Shown here: one piece after another, positions 24,591 to 32,585 of the stretch
Layout: every line of letters starts with the position of its first letter
Numbering within the stretch: position 1 is the first letter of the stretch
DNA from: Dermatophilaceae bacterium Sec6.4
Lineage (GTDB): Bacteria > Actinomycetota > Actinomycetes > Actinomycetales > Dermatophilaceae
Direction: 5' to 3'
Length of the DNA: 64,000 bases
Assembly: GCA_039636865.1 (NCBI GenBank)
Contig: CP144172.1
Location: 3,596,001-3,660,000, forward strand
Position numbers and translations under genes: made by a program
Notes under the pieces: generated by a model
The model's database searches: none
Seen by the model: the letters and a program-made list of their open reading frames with translations, nothing else
Told to the model about the DNA's origin: nothing

Positions 24591-25579
24591 GATTCACGCT
24601 CCGCGGCGATCGTTGGGACGAGGTCTTCGGGGGTGGGCAGGGACGCATCCGAGATGGGAGACGCCCCTTGGGGTATGACATCGGCGGCACCATCCCGCAG
24701 GAGGAGCCTGGCTAGTTCCTGACCCAGTTCGGCGGCGTCCTCAATGGGGCCGGTCACCGACCTGCGCAGCTCGAGACTGCCGTCCCTACTCCCTACGAAT
24801 GCACGCAGGGAGATGTGTAGTGAGCCGTCGAGTTCCTCGACCACTTCGGCGAGTGCCCCGATCGGTGAGGAGCACCCGGCCTGCAATGCCGCGAGCAGCG
24901 CGCGTTCTGCGGTGACAGCCGCGCGCGTATCGAAGTCATCCAGTTGCGCCAGGACAGAACGCAACTCGGTGGCCTCGGCGCGTACTTCCAGGGCCAGTGC
25001 TCCCTGACCGGGCGCCGGGAGCATCTGCAACGGATCCAGCACCTCGGTGATCTCATCAGTACGCCCGAGGCGCGCCAGCCCGGCGCGAGCGAGCACCACG
25101 GCGTCGACTTTGCCGTCGGTGACCGCAGCGACGCGGGTGCCGACATTGCCGCGGATGCCCCGGGTGACCACGCCCAGTCCGAGCGCGTTCAGCTGAGCGA
25201 CCCGCCGTGGCGAACCGGTGGCGACCACCGCACCCTGGGGTAGCTGCGCGAGGGTCAGCCCGTCACGGGCGATGACCGCATCGCGGGGATCCTCGCGACG
25301 GGGCGTCGCCGTCACGACGAGGCCAGGCTCGGGCGCGACCGGCAGATCCTTCAGCGAGTGCACCGCCAGATCCACCTCGCCGGCCAACAGCGACTTGCGC
25401 AGCGCAGCCGCGAAGACACCTGTGCCGCCCATGGTTTCCAGGGGAGCGTGGTTGATATCGCCCTCGGTGGTGATCATCACCAGTTCCACGTCATGGCCCA
25501 GGGCCCGCAACGCATCAGCGACGCCCTCGCTCTGAGTGGTTGCCAGCAGGCTCCGGCGGGTTCCCAGTCGGATCATCAT
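24587..25579 (-). CDS. hemC: Porphobilinogen deaminase (hydroxymethylbilane synthase)
   Basis: 330 residues. It polymerises four porphobilinogens to hydroxymethylbilane. Visible: RLGTRRSLLATTQSEGVADAL at the start, HSLKDLPV, GSPRRVAQL, and the dipyrromethane-cofactor Cys in ALQAGCSSPIGALAE. The ATG at 25579 overlaps the hemA stop (ATGATG, so the next codon is also a possible start). Part of the rex-hem operon. Confidence 0.95.
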   Translation of the reverse strand: MMIRLGTRRSLLATTQSEGVADALRALGHDVELVMITTEGDINHAPLETMGGTGVFAAALRKSLLAGEVDLAVHSLKDLPVAPEPGLVVTATPRREDPRDAVIARDGLTLAQLPQGAVVATGSPRRVAQLNALGLGVVTRGIRGNVGTRVAAVTDGKVDAVVLARAGLARLGRTDEITEVLDPLQMLPAPGQGALALEVRAEATELRSVLAQLDDFDTRAAVTAERALLAALQAGCSSPIGALAEVVEELDGSLHISLRAFVGSRDGSLELRRSVTGPIEDAAELGQELARLLLRDGAADVIPQGASPISDASLPTPEDLVPTIAAERES

Positions 25580-26883
25580 TCGGTCTCACCGTCCGGCAAT
25601 GCGCTGACCCGGTGCTCGTGCGGATCCAGATCGAACAACGTACGCATCAAGGCCGTGTAGTCCTGCTGGCCCTGTCCCGGCACCTGCTCTTCACCGACCA
25701 GTTGCTTGATCCGCACCGTGGGGGTGTGCAGGATCTTCTCGGCCACCCGGTGCAGTGCCTGACGCACCTGGGCTGCCTGCGTCAGGTCCAGCTCGACCTT
25801 GCCGCTCAGCCGGTCCATCTCCCGCTCGACGACGCCGGCAGCCCGCGCCCGCAGGGCTGCAACAGTCGGACCTACTGCGGCCGCACGGCGGTGTACGAGG
25901 AACTCCGCCACTTCGGCCGTCACCATGTCCTGCACCACACGCATCGAGTCACGCGCCGGACCGTTCAGGGCCGTGCGGGCACCCAGTTCATCGAGTGTCA
26001 GCACGGTGACGGCATCCAGCTGCGCGCAGGACGGATCGACGTCGCGAGGTAGTGCGAGGTCGATCAGTACCACCGGCGAAGCTGCCTCGCGCTCCGCCAG
26101 GAACTGCGGTACGACGATGTGTCCGGCGGCTCCGGTGCACGAGATCACGATGTCGGCCTGCGCCACCAGAGACGGGAGCTGCTCCCACGTCGCTGGGATA
26201 CCACCTGTCGCCTGAGCCAACCGCGCTGCGCGTTCTGGGGTCCTGTTCACGATGTGCAGCGTGCCGATGTCGGCACGCATCAACGTGTGAGCTGCCAACC
26301 CGCTCATCGAGCCCGCTCCGATGACGACCGCCGTCGCCTGGCCCAGTTCACCCAGCCGGTCGGCCGCGATGTCCAACGCATGCTCGACCAACGAGCGGCT
26401 GACCAGATCCAGTGCGGTCTCGGTGTGTACTCGCTTGCCCACCCGCAGCGCATGCTGCACCAACTCGGTCAACGCCGTGCCGAGACGGCCTGCGGCCTGG
26501 CCCGCGCGCATAGCGGTGCGCAACTGCCCGATGACCTGGCTCTCACCGATCGCCATGGAGTCCAGACCTGCGGCAACCGAGAACAGATGTGCGACTGCAC
26601 GATCTTCGAAATGTACGTAGAGGTGGTCGCGCAACTGGGGCATCGGCATACCCGTGGCTGCCGCCAGCGCTTCACTGATCGAGGTAACGGCCCCGTGGAA
26701 GGTGCCCACCTCGGCGTACAACTCGGTGCGGTTGCACGTCGAGAGCACCATCAGTTCGCTGACGTGTTCGTTACCGGCCAGCGAAGCGGCGATGTGCTCT
26801 TGCGCGGCATTGCTCAACACCACGCGCTCGAGGGTCTCCAGGTCTGCAGTCCGGTAGGAGACACCGACGACGATCAGACTCAT
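25576..26883 (-). CDS. hemA: Glutamyl-tRNA reductase
   Basis: 435 residues. It reduces glutamyl-tRNA(Glu) to glutamate-1-semialdehyde with NADPH, the committed step of C5 tetrapyrrole synthesis. Visible: VVGVSYRTADLETLERV, the catalytic Cys in VLSTCNRTELYAEV, GESQVIGQL, the NADPH-binding VIGAGSMSGLAAHTL, and a C-terminal dimerisation helix region. The ATG overlaps the rex stop (ATGA), so Rex and the first heme enzyme are translated as a pair. Confidence 0.95.
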   Translation of the reverse strand: MSLIVVGVSYRTADLETLERVVLSNAAQEHIAASLAGNEHVSELMVLSTCNRTELYAEVGTFHGAVTSISEALAAATGMPMPQLRDHLYVHFEDRAVAHLFSVAAGLDSMAIGESQVIGQLRTAMRAGQAAGRLGTALTELVQHALRVGKRVHTETALDLVSRSLVEHALDIAADRLGELGQATAVVIGAGSMSGLAAHTLMRADIGTLHIVNRTPERAARLAQATGGIPATWEQLPSLVAQADIVISCTGAAGHIVVPQFLAEREAASPVVLIDLALPRDVDPSCAQLDAVTVLTLDELGARTALNGPARDSMRVVQDMVTAEVAEFLVHRRAAAVGPTVAALRARAAGVVEREMDRLSGKVELDLTQAAQVRQALHRVAEKILHTPTVRIKQLVGEEQVPGQGQQDYTALMRTLFDLDPHEHRVSALPDGETE

Positions 26884-27554
26884 CGGCCCGCCCCTGCCGA
26901 CGTCGCCGACTCAGCGGACTTACCGCGCTGCTCGTGGAAAGCGAGGATCTGCAGCTCGCTGGCCAGGTCGACCCTGCGGACCTGCGTGTCGGAAGGCACC
27001 TGAAGCACTCCGGGCGCGAAGTTGAGAATCGAGCGCACGCCGAGGGCGACGACCGAGTCCGCCACCTCTTGAGCGACGTGCGGCGGGGTGGCGATGACGG
27101 CGATCACCTGGTCGGTCACCACCTGCGCGAACTGGTCGAAATCAATAACGGTCAGGTCGCCGATCACGGTGCCGACGATCTCGGGGTCGTGGTCCACCAG
27201 CCAGCACACCGTGAATCCGCGATTCGCGAAGCCGCTGTACGCGGCGAGCGCGTGACCCAGGTTGCCCATCCCGACGATGGCCACGGACCAGGGCCGCACG
27301 AGTCCGAGCTCGCGGGTGATCTCGTTGGCCAGCCGCTGGACGTCGTAGCCGACACCGCGCACGCCGTATGAGCCGAGATAGGACAGATCCCTGCGCAGAC
27401 CGGCCGAGCGGACACCCGCAGCGGTCGCCAGTTCTTCGGAGGAAACCACCTCGATGTGGTCCGCCAACATCGGGCGCAGAGCGCGCAGATATCCAGGAAG
27501 TCGTGCCACGGTCGCGTCCGGGATGACCCGGCGTGCCGTTGGATCAGTCGTCAC
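26880..27554 (-). CDS. rex: Redox-sensing transcriptional repressor Rex
   Basis: 224 residues from a GTG at 27554 with an AGGAG ribosome site about 11 bases upstream. An N-terminal winged helix (VVSSEELATAAGVRSAGLRRDLSYLGSYG) is followed by a Rossmann NAD(H)-binding domain (VAIVGMGNLGHALAAY) and a C-terminal domain-swap helix (ELQILAFHEQ). Rex leaves DNA when the NADH/NAD+ ratio rises under low oxygen. A matching operator lies in its own promoter, as in the rex-hemACD operon of Streptomyces coelicolor, where Rex represses its own transcript. An in-frame extension to 27689 runs through the operator and promoter and is rejected. Confidence 0.94.
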   Translation of the reverse strand: MTTDPTARRVIPDATVARLPGYLRALRPMLADHIEVVSSEELATAAGVRSAGLRRDLSYLGSYGVRGVGYDVQRLANEITRELGLVRPWSVAIVGMGNLGHALAAYSGFANRGFTVCWLVDHDPEIVGTVIGDLTVIDFDQFAQVVTDQVIAVIATPPHVAQEVADSVVALGVRSILNFAPGVLQVPSDTQVRRVDLASELQILAFHEQRGKSAESATSAGAGR

Positions 27555-27626
27555 GTGAGTTCCGACTCCTCCCGGGGTGGGCGGGCACCTATACCAGGCG
27601 CCCGCACAGAGGATGTAAGCCCCCCG

Positions 27627-27655
27627 ACCATAAGACTTTGTGAACGAATGCACAA
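27627..27655 (-). promoter_or_regulatory. rex-hem promoter with overlapping Rex operator
   Basis: TTGTGAACGAATGCACAA (27638-27655) matches the Rex consensus TTGTGAA-N4-TTCACAA with one mismatch. Read on the minus strand, TTGTGC (27655-27650) is a -35 and TATGGT (27632-27627) a -10, separated by exactly 17 bases, so bound Rex would cover the -35 and spacer. The leader to the rex GTG would be about 65 bases. Confidence 0.82.
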
Positions 27656-27743
27656 AATCGGGGACCGGGGGCCTGCACGCAAACCGCACTACACCTGCAG
27701 CATTACCCGCGACCGGGCCCAGGCACAGAAACTGCTGAAGCCT

Positions 27744-28025
27744 TCAGGAGGTGCGCTTCGCCTGCAGCGCCGCGCGCAACCGCCGCTCATCCACCCGCCA
27801 GTAGTCGTGCTGAGCGCCGTCGACCAGCGTGACGGGAATCTGCTCGGCGTATCTGTCCAGCAGCGCGGCGTCGTCGAGGATCGAGATCTCACGCCACCCG
27901 GCTCCGGTGTCAACGGCGACTGCAGCGATGATCTCCCGCGCCTGGTCGCACAGGTGACAGCCCGGCTTGCCGATCAGCGTGATGCGCGGGCCGGACGCAT
28001 CTGTGGTGTGTTGTTGCCGGCTCAC
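27744..28025 (-). CDS. Glutaredoxin-like protein (DUF836 type)
   Basis: 93 residues with a thioredoxin/glutaredoxin fold: ITLIGKPGCHLCDQAREII carries a CHLC redox motif, and IPVTLVDGAQHDYWRVDERRLRAAL gives the cis-Pro and C-terminal helix. Short proteins of this type are common in actinobacteria and usually lie near the acyltransferase/bS22/rex cluster. The GTG start overlaps the stop of the acyltransferase gene (GTGA). A thiol-disulfide role in the cytoplasm is inferred. Confidence 0.88.
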   Translation of the reverse strand: MSRQQHTTDASGPRITLIGKPGCHLCDQAREIIAAVAVDTGAGWREISILDDAALLDRYAEQIPVTLVDGAQHDYWRVDERRLRAALQAKRTS

Positions 28026-29119
28026 CAGAACACCGAACGACGCTGCAACAGCAGCGAATACAACGTCTGCTGGATGGTCTCGCGCACCTGGTCGGTGAGT
28101 TCGAAAACCAGCGACGGGTCGTCGGCCTCTACCGGATCGAAGCCTTCAGTGTGGATCGGGGCGCCGAATTCGATGATCCATTTGCTGGGTAGCGGCACCA
28201 GTCCGAGCGGCCCCAACCACGGGAAGGTGGCGGTGATCGGGAAATAGGGAAAGCCGAAGAACCGGGCCAGCCCCTTGGCGTTGCCGATCAGGGGATAGAT
28301 CTCTTCGGCGCCCACGATCGAGCAGGGGATGATCGGGACGCCGGTGCGCAGCGCGGCGCTGACGAACCCGCCGCGACCGAACCGCTGCAGTCGGTAGCGC
28401 TCGCTGAACGGCTTACCGACGCCCTTGAAACCTTCGGGGCAGACGAACACCAGCTCCCCCGCGCGTAGCAGCCGTTCCGCGTCGGAGTGCGCCGCCAGGG
28501 TGGAGCCCGTCTTACGGGCCAGGGTGCCGATCCCGGGCGACTGGAACACCAGGTCAGCGCCGAGTGCCCGGGCATGGCGGTGGCCGGGAGTCTCGTCGTG
28601 AATGGCCACCTGGGCCATCAACCCGTCGATCGGCACCGTCCCGGAGTGATTGGCCACGACCAGGGCGCCACCCGCGAGCGGGAGATTTTCGATCCCGCGC
28701 ACTTCGACCCGGAACCAACGCTGGTAGATGGGGCGTAGCAGCGGCAGCCAGACCTGTTCGGTGAACTCCTGGTCGAAGCCGAAATTGTCGATGTCGTAGT
28801 CGCCGGTGAGCCTGCGCCGCAGGAACGCCAGGGCCTGGGTGATGCGCCGGTCCAGGTCTTCCCCGGAGAGTCCGGCAACGCCTCCTGCGGCGCGCATCAT
28901 GCCGACCAGAGCATCGACGAGCCCGAGCCCGAGCCCGTTGCCGGAGCCGGTGGTAGCGGTGGAGGTGGAGACCGGCCCCGAATCGACGCGATCGACGTCC
29001 GGTACGACCTGTAACCGACGGTTGTTGCGCGCTCCGGCGAAGGCACTGCGCGCGGGCCTTCGCTCGGCAGCATTCGTGCCGGCGCTGTCGGACTCTGTGG
29101 TCGTGGGTTTGTCAGCCAT
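28022..29119 (-). CDS. Lysophospholipid acyltransferase family protein (PlsC-like)
   Basis: 365 residues from the ATG at 29119, preceded by GGGAGAGC. After an N-terminal disordered Thr/Ser/Arg-rich section of about 100 residues comes a PlsC-type core: ANHSGTVPIDG (the acceptor His-Asp pair, here spaced H-x6-D as in mycobacterial Rv0502-like members), FVCPEGFKGVGKPFSERY (EG motif), and GVPIIPCSIVGAEE. It likely acylates a lysophospholipid or related lipid at the membrane. It overlaps the epimerase-like gene by 8 bases, the same order as Rv0501-Rv0502 of Mycobacterium tuberculosis. Confidence 0.88.
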   Translation of the reverse strand: MADKPTTTESDSAGTNAAERRPARSAFAGARNNRRLQVVPDVDRVDSGPVSTSTATTGSGNGLGLGLVDALVGMMRAAGGVAGLSGEDLDRRITQALAFLRRRLTGDYDIDNFGFDQEFTEQVWLPLLRPIYQRWFRVEVRGIENLPLAGGALVVANHSGTVPIDGLMAQVAIHDETPGHRHARALGADLVFQSPGIGTLARKTGSTLAAHSDAERLLRAGELVFVCPEGFKGVGKPFSERYRLQRFGRGGFVSAALRTGVPIIPCSIVGAEEIYPLIGNAKGLARFFGFPYFPITATFPWLGPLGLVPLPSKWIIEFGAPIHTEGFDPVEADDPSLVFELTDQVRETIQQTLYSLLLQRRSVFW

Positions 29120-30101
29120 CTGCTCTCCCTGCGTGGGCGAGCACCGGCAGCCAGGTGCTCGATCCGAATACTGCGGTGAATGCTTCGCGGGTGGTACGGG
29201 ACGGCGAGAAACCGAATGTCGTGCGCATCGCGCGGGTGTCCATGCCGCGCCCGAACTTGAGCAGGTCCATCTGCCCGGCGTCGAAAGTGCCCACATGGGT
29301 TCGCGCGGTCAGCTGCGAGACGATCGGACCTGCCTGGGCGAGCACTGGAAGCGTGGGGCGGCGCGCGATGCGGGCGGCCTGGTGGATGGTCAGCACCCCG
29401 TCGCCGGCGATGTTGACGACGCCGGTGAAACCCTTGCCCACCGTCGCCACCCGGATTGCGCCGACGGCATCGTCCAGGTGCAGTACCTGGAAGCGCCCGT
29501 CGAAACCCAACGGCGTCGGAATCACGGGCAGTCGGAACAAGTCCGAGAAAGTCGTGCGCAACCTGGGACCGATGACGTTGGCCATTCGCATCACGACGAT
29601 CTCGACCTCGGGACGGCGGCGACCGAAACCACGCACGTAGGACTCGACCTCGACGGAGTCCTTGGCAAAACCGCTGGGCGGGGTGCGCCGCGCAGTCATC
29701 TCCTCGGAGAACATCGCCGGGTCGCGGGGCGATGCGCCGTAGACGACCGAGGAGGACTTGATGACCAGGCGGCGCAGCGATGGAGCCCGCTGGCAGGCAG
29801 CAAGCAGCTGCATCGTGCCGATGACGTTGATGTCCTTCTGCGTCGTCCGCCCGCCTGCCTGGCGCTGGGTCGCGATAACGCCGAGATGCACCACGGTGTC
29901 GACGTGCTCCTGCTCGATGATCTTGCCGATCATCGGATTGCGAATGTCAGCGCGGACGAACTGCGCACTGCCGATGTCGTGAGCCGGTCGCACGACATCG
30001 ACGGCCAGCACCCGGTCGATGCTGGGGTCGGTCGACAGCATCTGGGCTGCGAGACCACCTACGACCCGGGACACGCCGGTCACGAGCACGGTAGAAGCCA
30101 T
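29112..30101 (-). CDS. NAD-dependent epimerase/dehydratase-like SDR
   Basis: 329 residues, extended SDR: VLVTGVSRVVGGLAAQML (a GxxxxxG Rossmann start), DIRNPMIGKII, VVHLGVIAT, then SSSVVYGASPRDPAMFSEE where the usual Tyr-x-x-x-Lys is not obvious, and VMRMANVIGPRLRT. The catalytic pair appears degenerate, so binding or a changed activity is possible. Equivalent to the Rv0501 (galE2-annotated) position in the conserved proC-bldC-bS22-SDR-acyltransferase cluster. Substrate unknown. Confidence 0.85.
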   Translation of the reverse strand: MASTVLVTGVSRVVGGLAAQMLSTDPSIDRVLAVDVVRPAHDIGSAQFVRADIRNPMIGKIIEQEHVDTVVHLGVIATQRQAGGRTTQKDINVIGTMQLLAACQRAPSLRRLVIKSSSVVYGASPRDPAMFSEEMTARRTPPSGFAKDSVEVESYVRGFGRRRPEVEIVVMRMANVIGPRLRTTFSDLFRLPVIPTPLGFDGRFQVLHLDDAVGAIRVATVGKGFTGVVNIAGDGVLTIHQAARIARRPTLPVLAQAGPIVSQLTARTHVGTFDAGQMDLLKFGRGMDTRAMRTTFGFSPSRTTREAFTAVFGSSTWLPVLAHAGRADG

Positions 30102-30143
30102 CCACTCAGCCTACGGGGCGGCGAAAACACTTCGCAGACGGCA

Positions 30144-30185
30144 AGACCCCCGCCCGCCACGGCTCGCGCCGGGCGTCAGGGGTCT
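30144..30185 (-). terminator. Terminator downstream of bS22
   Basis: AGACCCC (30144-30150) pairs with GGGGTCT (30179-30185), and inside it CGCCCG (30151-30156) pairs with CGGGCG (30170-30175). It lies just after the bS22 stop on the minus strand and before the SDR gene. Confidence 0.55.
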
Positions 30186-30199
30186 GCGGTGGTGCGCTG

Positions 30200-30301
30200 C
30201 TACTTCTTCTTGTTGCGGCGCTGGTGACGCGTCTTACGAAGCAACTTGCGGTGCTTCTTCTTGGCCATCCGCTTGCGACGCTTCTTGACTACTGAACCCA
30301 T
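30200..30301 (-). CDS. 30S ribosomal protein bS22 (AURKAIP1/COX24-type)
   Basis: Only 33 residues, starting at the ATG at 30301: MGSVVKKRRKRMAKKKH and on to a Lys/Arg-rich end. This matches the actinobacterial small-subunit protein bS22 nearly residue for residue as I know it. It binds rRNA near the decoding centre. An in-frame extension upstream has unrelated composition and is rejected; AAGGA lies 12 bases upstream of the ATG. Its neighbours (a BldC-like gene before, an SDR and acyltransferase after) are the conserved ones. Confidence 0.93.
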   Translation of the reverse strand: MGSVVKKRRKRMAKKKHRKLLRKTRHQRRNKKK

Positions 30302-30437
30302 GCGTAACCGCTGTCCTTCGATGATCGGGAAAGGTGCTTGAAAAAGGCTGTCCGTCAGGCTACGCCATGGATGCCCGCGGTCGTGCATCGAGCAGCGCTG
30401 CATCCAGCAGTCAGGGCATCGGGTGGCGGTGCTGCGA

Positions 30438-30638
30438 TCATCCGGTGCCCAGGTAGGACTGGGTCAGGTATGCCGAGACGGCAGCCTCCGGGACCCGGAA
30501 GGACCGACCGACGCGTACGGCTTCGAGCTCGCCGCTGTGCACGAGCCGATAGACCGTCATCTTCGAGACCCGCATGATCGCTGCGACCTCCGCGACGGTC
30601 ATGAAGGTCACCTCACCCACCTTGCCTACCTCCATCAT
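30438..30638 (-). CDS. BldC/excisionase-type MerR-like helix-turn-helix protein
   Basis: 66 residues from the ATG at 30638 (or the next codon, also ATG), with GGGGAGG as ribosome site. The core FMTVAEVAAIMRVSKMTVYRLVHSGELEAVRVGRSFRVPEAAV is a MerR-like winged helix of the excisionase/BldC class. BldC of Streptomyces binds direct repeats cooperatively and controls development timing. The position between proC and bS22 matches Rv0500A of mycobacteria, so this is likely the BldC orthologue. A longer in-frame reading upstream shows no homology. Confidence 0.9.
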   Translation of the reverse strand: MMEVGKVGEVTFMTVAEVAAIMRVSKMTVYRLVHSGELEAVRVGRSFRVPEAAVSAYLTQSYLGTG

Positions 30639-30755
30639 GCTGGCCTCCCCTGTACCTTCCGACCTGGTCCGACACTGCTGCTCGCACCTTAAGGGCTGCA
30701 TCGCCCGCTGGGAAGCTCGCGCTGCCGATGTCCAGTCGACACGCCGCAAACCGCC

Positions 30756-31970
30756 TCAGTCGAACCAGATATCGAGACCGTGATCGGGAAAGACCGCTTC
30801 CCGGGTCGCCTGTACACACCGGTCGACCGGATCGCTGGGGTCGGCGCCCGTGGCCCACGATTTCCACCAGACCCGCCCGTCCTTCGACCCTTCATCACCC
30901 ATCCGCGGCGGTCCGGGTCGGCCGCACAGCCGGGTTGCCTCATCGCGCCAGGTCTGCGGGAGCTCGGCGTTGCAGGCAATGGGGCGGTGCGCTGCAATGG
31001 CCATCAGGTGGGTCCAGGTACGGGGCACGACATCGAGAATCTCGTATCCCCCGCCACCGAGCGCTACCCAACGGCCACCGGCGACCTCATGGGCCAGATC
31101 GTGCATGGACTCGGCCGCGGTCCGCTGACCGTCGACGGACAGCCGCATGTTGGCCAACGGATCCAGGAAGTGGGAGTCGCATCCGTGCTGACTGACCAGC
31201 ACCTGCGGCTCGAAGGAGCGCAGCAGACTCGGTACGACGGCGTGCAGGGCACGCAGCCACCCGGCGTCACCCACGCCGGGAGGTAGCGCGATATTGACCG
31301 CGTATCCCTGCGCGTTCGGTCCCCCCACATCGCCGGCATGCCCCGTGCCAGGAAAAAGGGTGCGCGGACCTTCGTGGATGGAAATCGTCAGTACCCGGGG
31401 GTCGTCCCAGAAGATGCGCTCGACGCCGTCGCCGTGGTGCACGTCCAGATCGACGTACGCGACCCGCTCGGCCCCCGCAGCCAGCATCGAGGCAATGCCG
31501 ACTGCCGCATCGTTGTACACGCAGAAACCTGAGGCCTTGTCGGGCATCGCATGGTGCATGCCCCCGGCGAAGTTCACGCCATGCTGTGCCTGCCCGGACC
31601 AGACGGCATCGCAGACGTGCCGGGTTCCGGAAGCCACCAACTCGGCAGCCTCGTGCATGCCTACGAACGCCGGATCATCCTCCGTACCGAGGCCGTAGGC
31701 ACTGTCCGCCTTGTCCGGATCGGCCGAAGCGGCCTGAACTGCCTGGATATAGGCCCGACTGTGGACGGCATCGAGCAGATCCGCTGAGGGCGCCGGGGGC
31801 GTCTGGATCGACACACCGGGGGTATCGAAGACACCGAAATCGCGCGCCAGCGCGGCTGTCAGCGCGAGGCGGCGAGGATCCATCGGATGGTGGGACCCGA
31901 AGTCGTACCGCGTCAACCGCTCGTCCCACACGATCCAGGTGGATGCGGGTGCGGGCGGGTGAGTACTCAC
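30756..31970 (-). CDS. AcuC-type histone deacetylase family protein
   Basis: 404 residues, class I HDAC fold: WDERLTRYDFGSHHPMDPRRLALT at the N-terminus, GGMHHAMPDKASGFCVYND (active-site His pair), VAYVDLDVHHGDGVERIFW (zinc Asp and His), FPGTGHAGDVGG, VSQHGCDSHFLDPLANM (second zinc Asp) and LGGGGYE. AcuC removes acetyl groups from lysines, for example of acetyl-CoA synthetase, controlling acetate use. The GTG at 31970 overlaps the stop of the GNAT gene (GTGA), putting an acetyltransferase and a deacetylase in one unit. Confidence 0.93.
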   Translation of the reverse strand: MSTHPPAPASTWIVWDERLTRYDFGSHHPMDPRRLALTAALARDFGVFDTPGVSIQTPPAPSADLLDAVHSRAYIQAVQAASADPDKADSAYGLGTEDDPAFVGMHEAAELVASGTRHVCDAVWSGQAQHGVNFAGGMHHAMPDKASGFCVYNDAAVGIASMLAAGAERVAYVDLDVHHGDGVERIFWDDPRVLTISIHEGPRTLFPGTGHAGDVGGPNAQGYAVNIALPPGVGDAGWLRALHAVVPSLLRSFEPQVLVSQHGCDSHFLDPLANMRLSVDGQRTAAESMHDLAHEVAGGRWVALGGGGYEILDVVPRTWTHLMAIAAHRPIACNAELPQTWRDEATRLCGRPGPPRMGDEGSKDGRVWWKSWATGADPSDPVDRCVQATREAVFPDHGLDIWFD

Positions 31971-32527
31971 GAGAGCGAGCTCGGCACCCCGCTGGCGTCG
32001 CCTCCGACGGAGTAGACCATGGCCATTTCGTTCTCGGGGTCCTCCAGTTCGGCCGGCTCTACACCATCGGGAACCCCGGTGACCTCCATCGGACGACGAG
32101 CGTCCGTGGGGCGGAAACCAAAGCTGCTGGCGAAAGCAACGCCGCGGCCGTTGTCGGTGCCGACCCAGTAGACGACGAACTCGAAGGAGTCGGTGGCGGC
32201 CTGATCGACGCCCGCCTGCACCAGCTTCCAGGCCACGCCCTGGCCACGCAACTGTGGGGTGACCCACAATCCGAAGAGCTCGCAGGCGCGCGGGTCCTCT
32301 TCGCTGGCACGCCCCACTGAGACCACGCCGAGGACGTCTTCGCCGCGCTGAGCGACCATCCGTCGGGATCTGGTGAGCCGACGGCGCCAGAACGCGTCGT
32401 CGAACTGGCGCTCCTGGGCTGCGCTGGCGGCGAACGCATTGGGGCTGTCGGCGAGCGCGGCAAGCCGCACATCGCGGTAGATCTGCCAATCCTGCTCATC
32501 GAGGACCCGAACCGTGATGTCAGTCAT
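31967..32527 (-). CDS. GNAT-family N-acetyltransferase
   Basis: 186 residues from the ATG at 32527. GNAT features: ITVRVLDEQDWQIYRDVRLAAL, FGLWVTPQLRGQGVAWKLVQA (acetyl-CoA pyrophosphate loop RGQGVA), and SFGFRPTD near the end. The acceptor is unknown. It is coupled to acuC by a GTGA overlap; a lysine acetyltransferase acting against AcuC is possible but unproven. The upstream in-frame extension (to 32701) enters proC and is a shadow. Confidence 0.88.
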   Translation of the reverse strand: MTDITVRVLDEQDWQIYRDVRLAALADSPNAFAASAAQERQFDDAFWRRRLTRSRRMVAQRGEDVLGVVSVGRASEEDPRACELFGLWVTPQLRGQGVAWKLVQAGVDQAATDSFEFVVYWVGTDNGRGVAFASSFGFRPTDARRPMEVTGVPDGVEPAELEDPENEMAMVYSVGGDASGVPSSLS

Positions 32528-32585
32528 GGCTGTACTGTCCCACGCTCGCCGCCCCCGTCGCGAACACAGATCGACGACGACAAAG

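Noticed and set aside
27555..27637. Cobalamin or heme-linked riboswitch in the rex-hem leader
   Set aside because: The inferred leader is only about 65 bases and has no conserved riboswitch core I can recognise.
27555..27689. N-terminal extension of Rex by 45 residues
   Set aside because: It would be translated from DNA upstream of and through the promoter and Rex operator, and its residues do not resemble Rex proteins.
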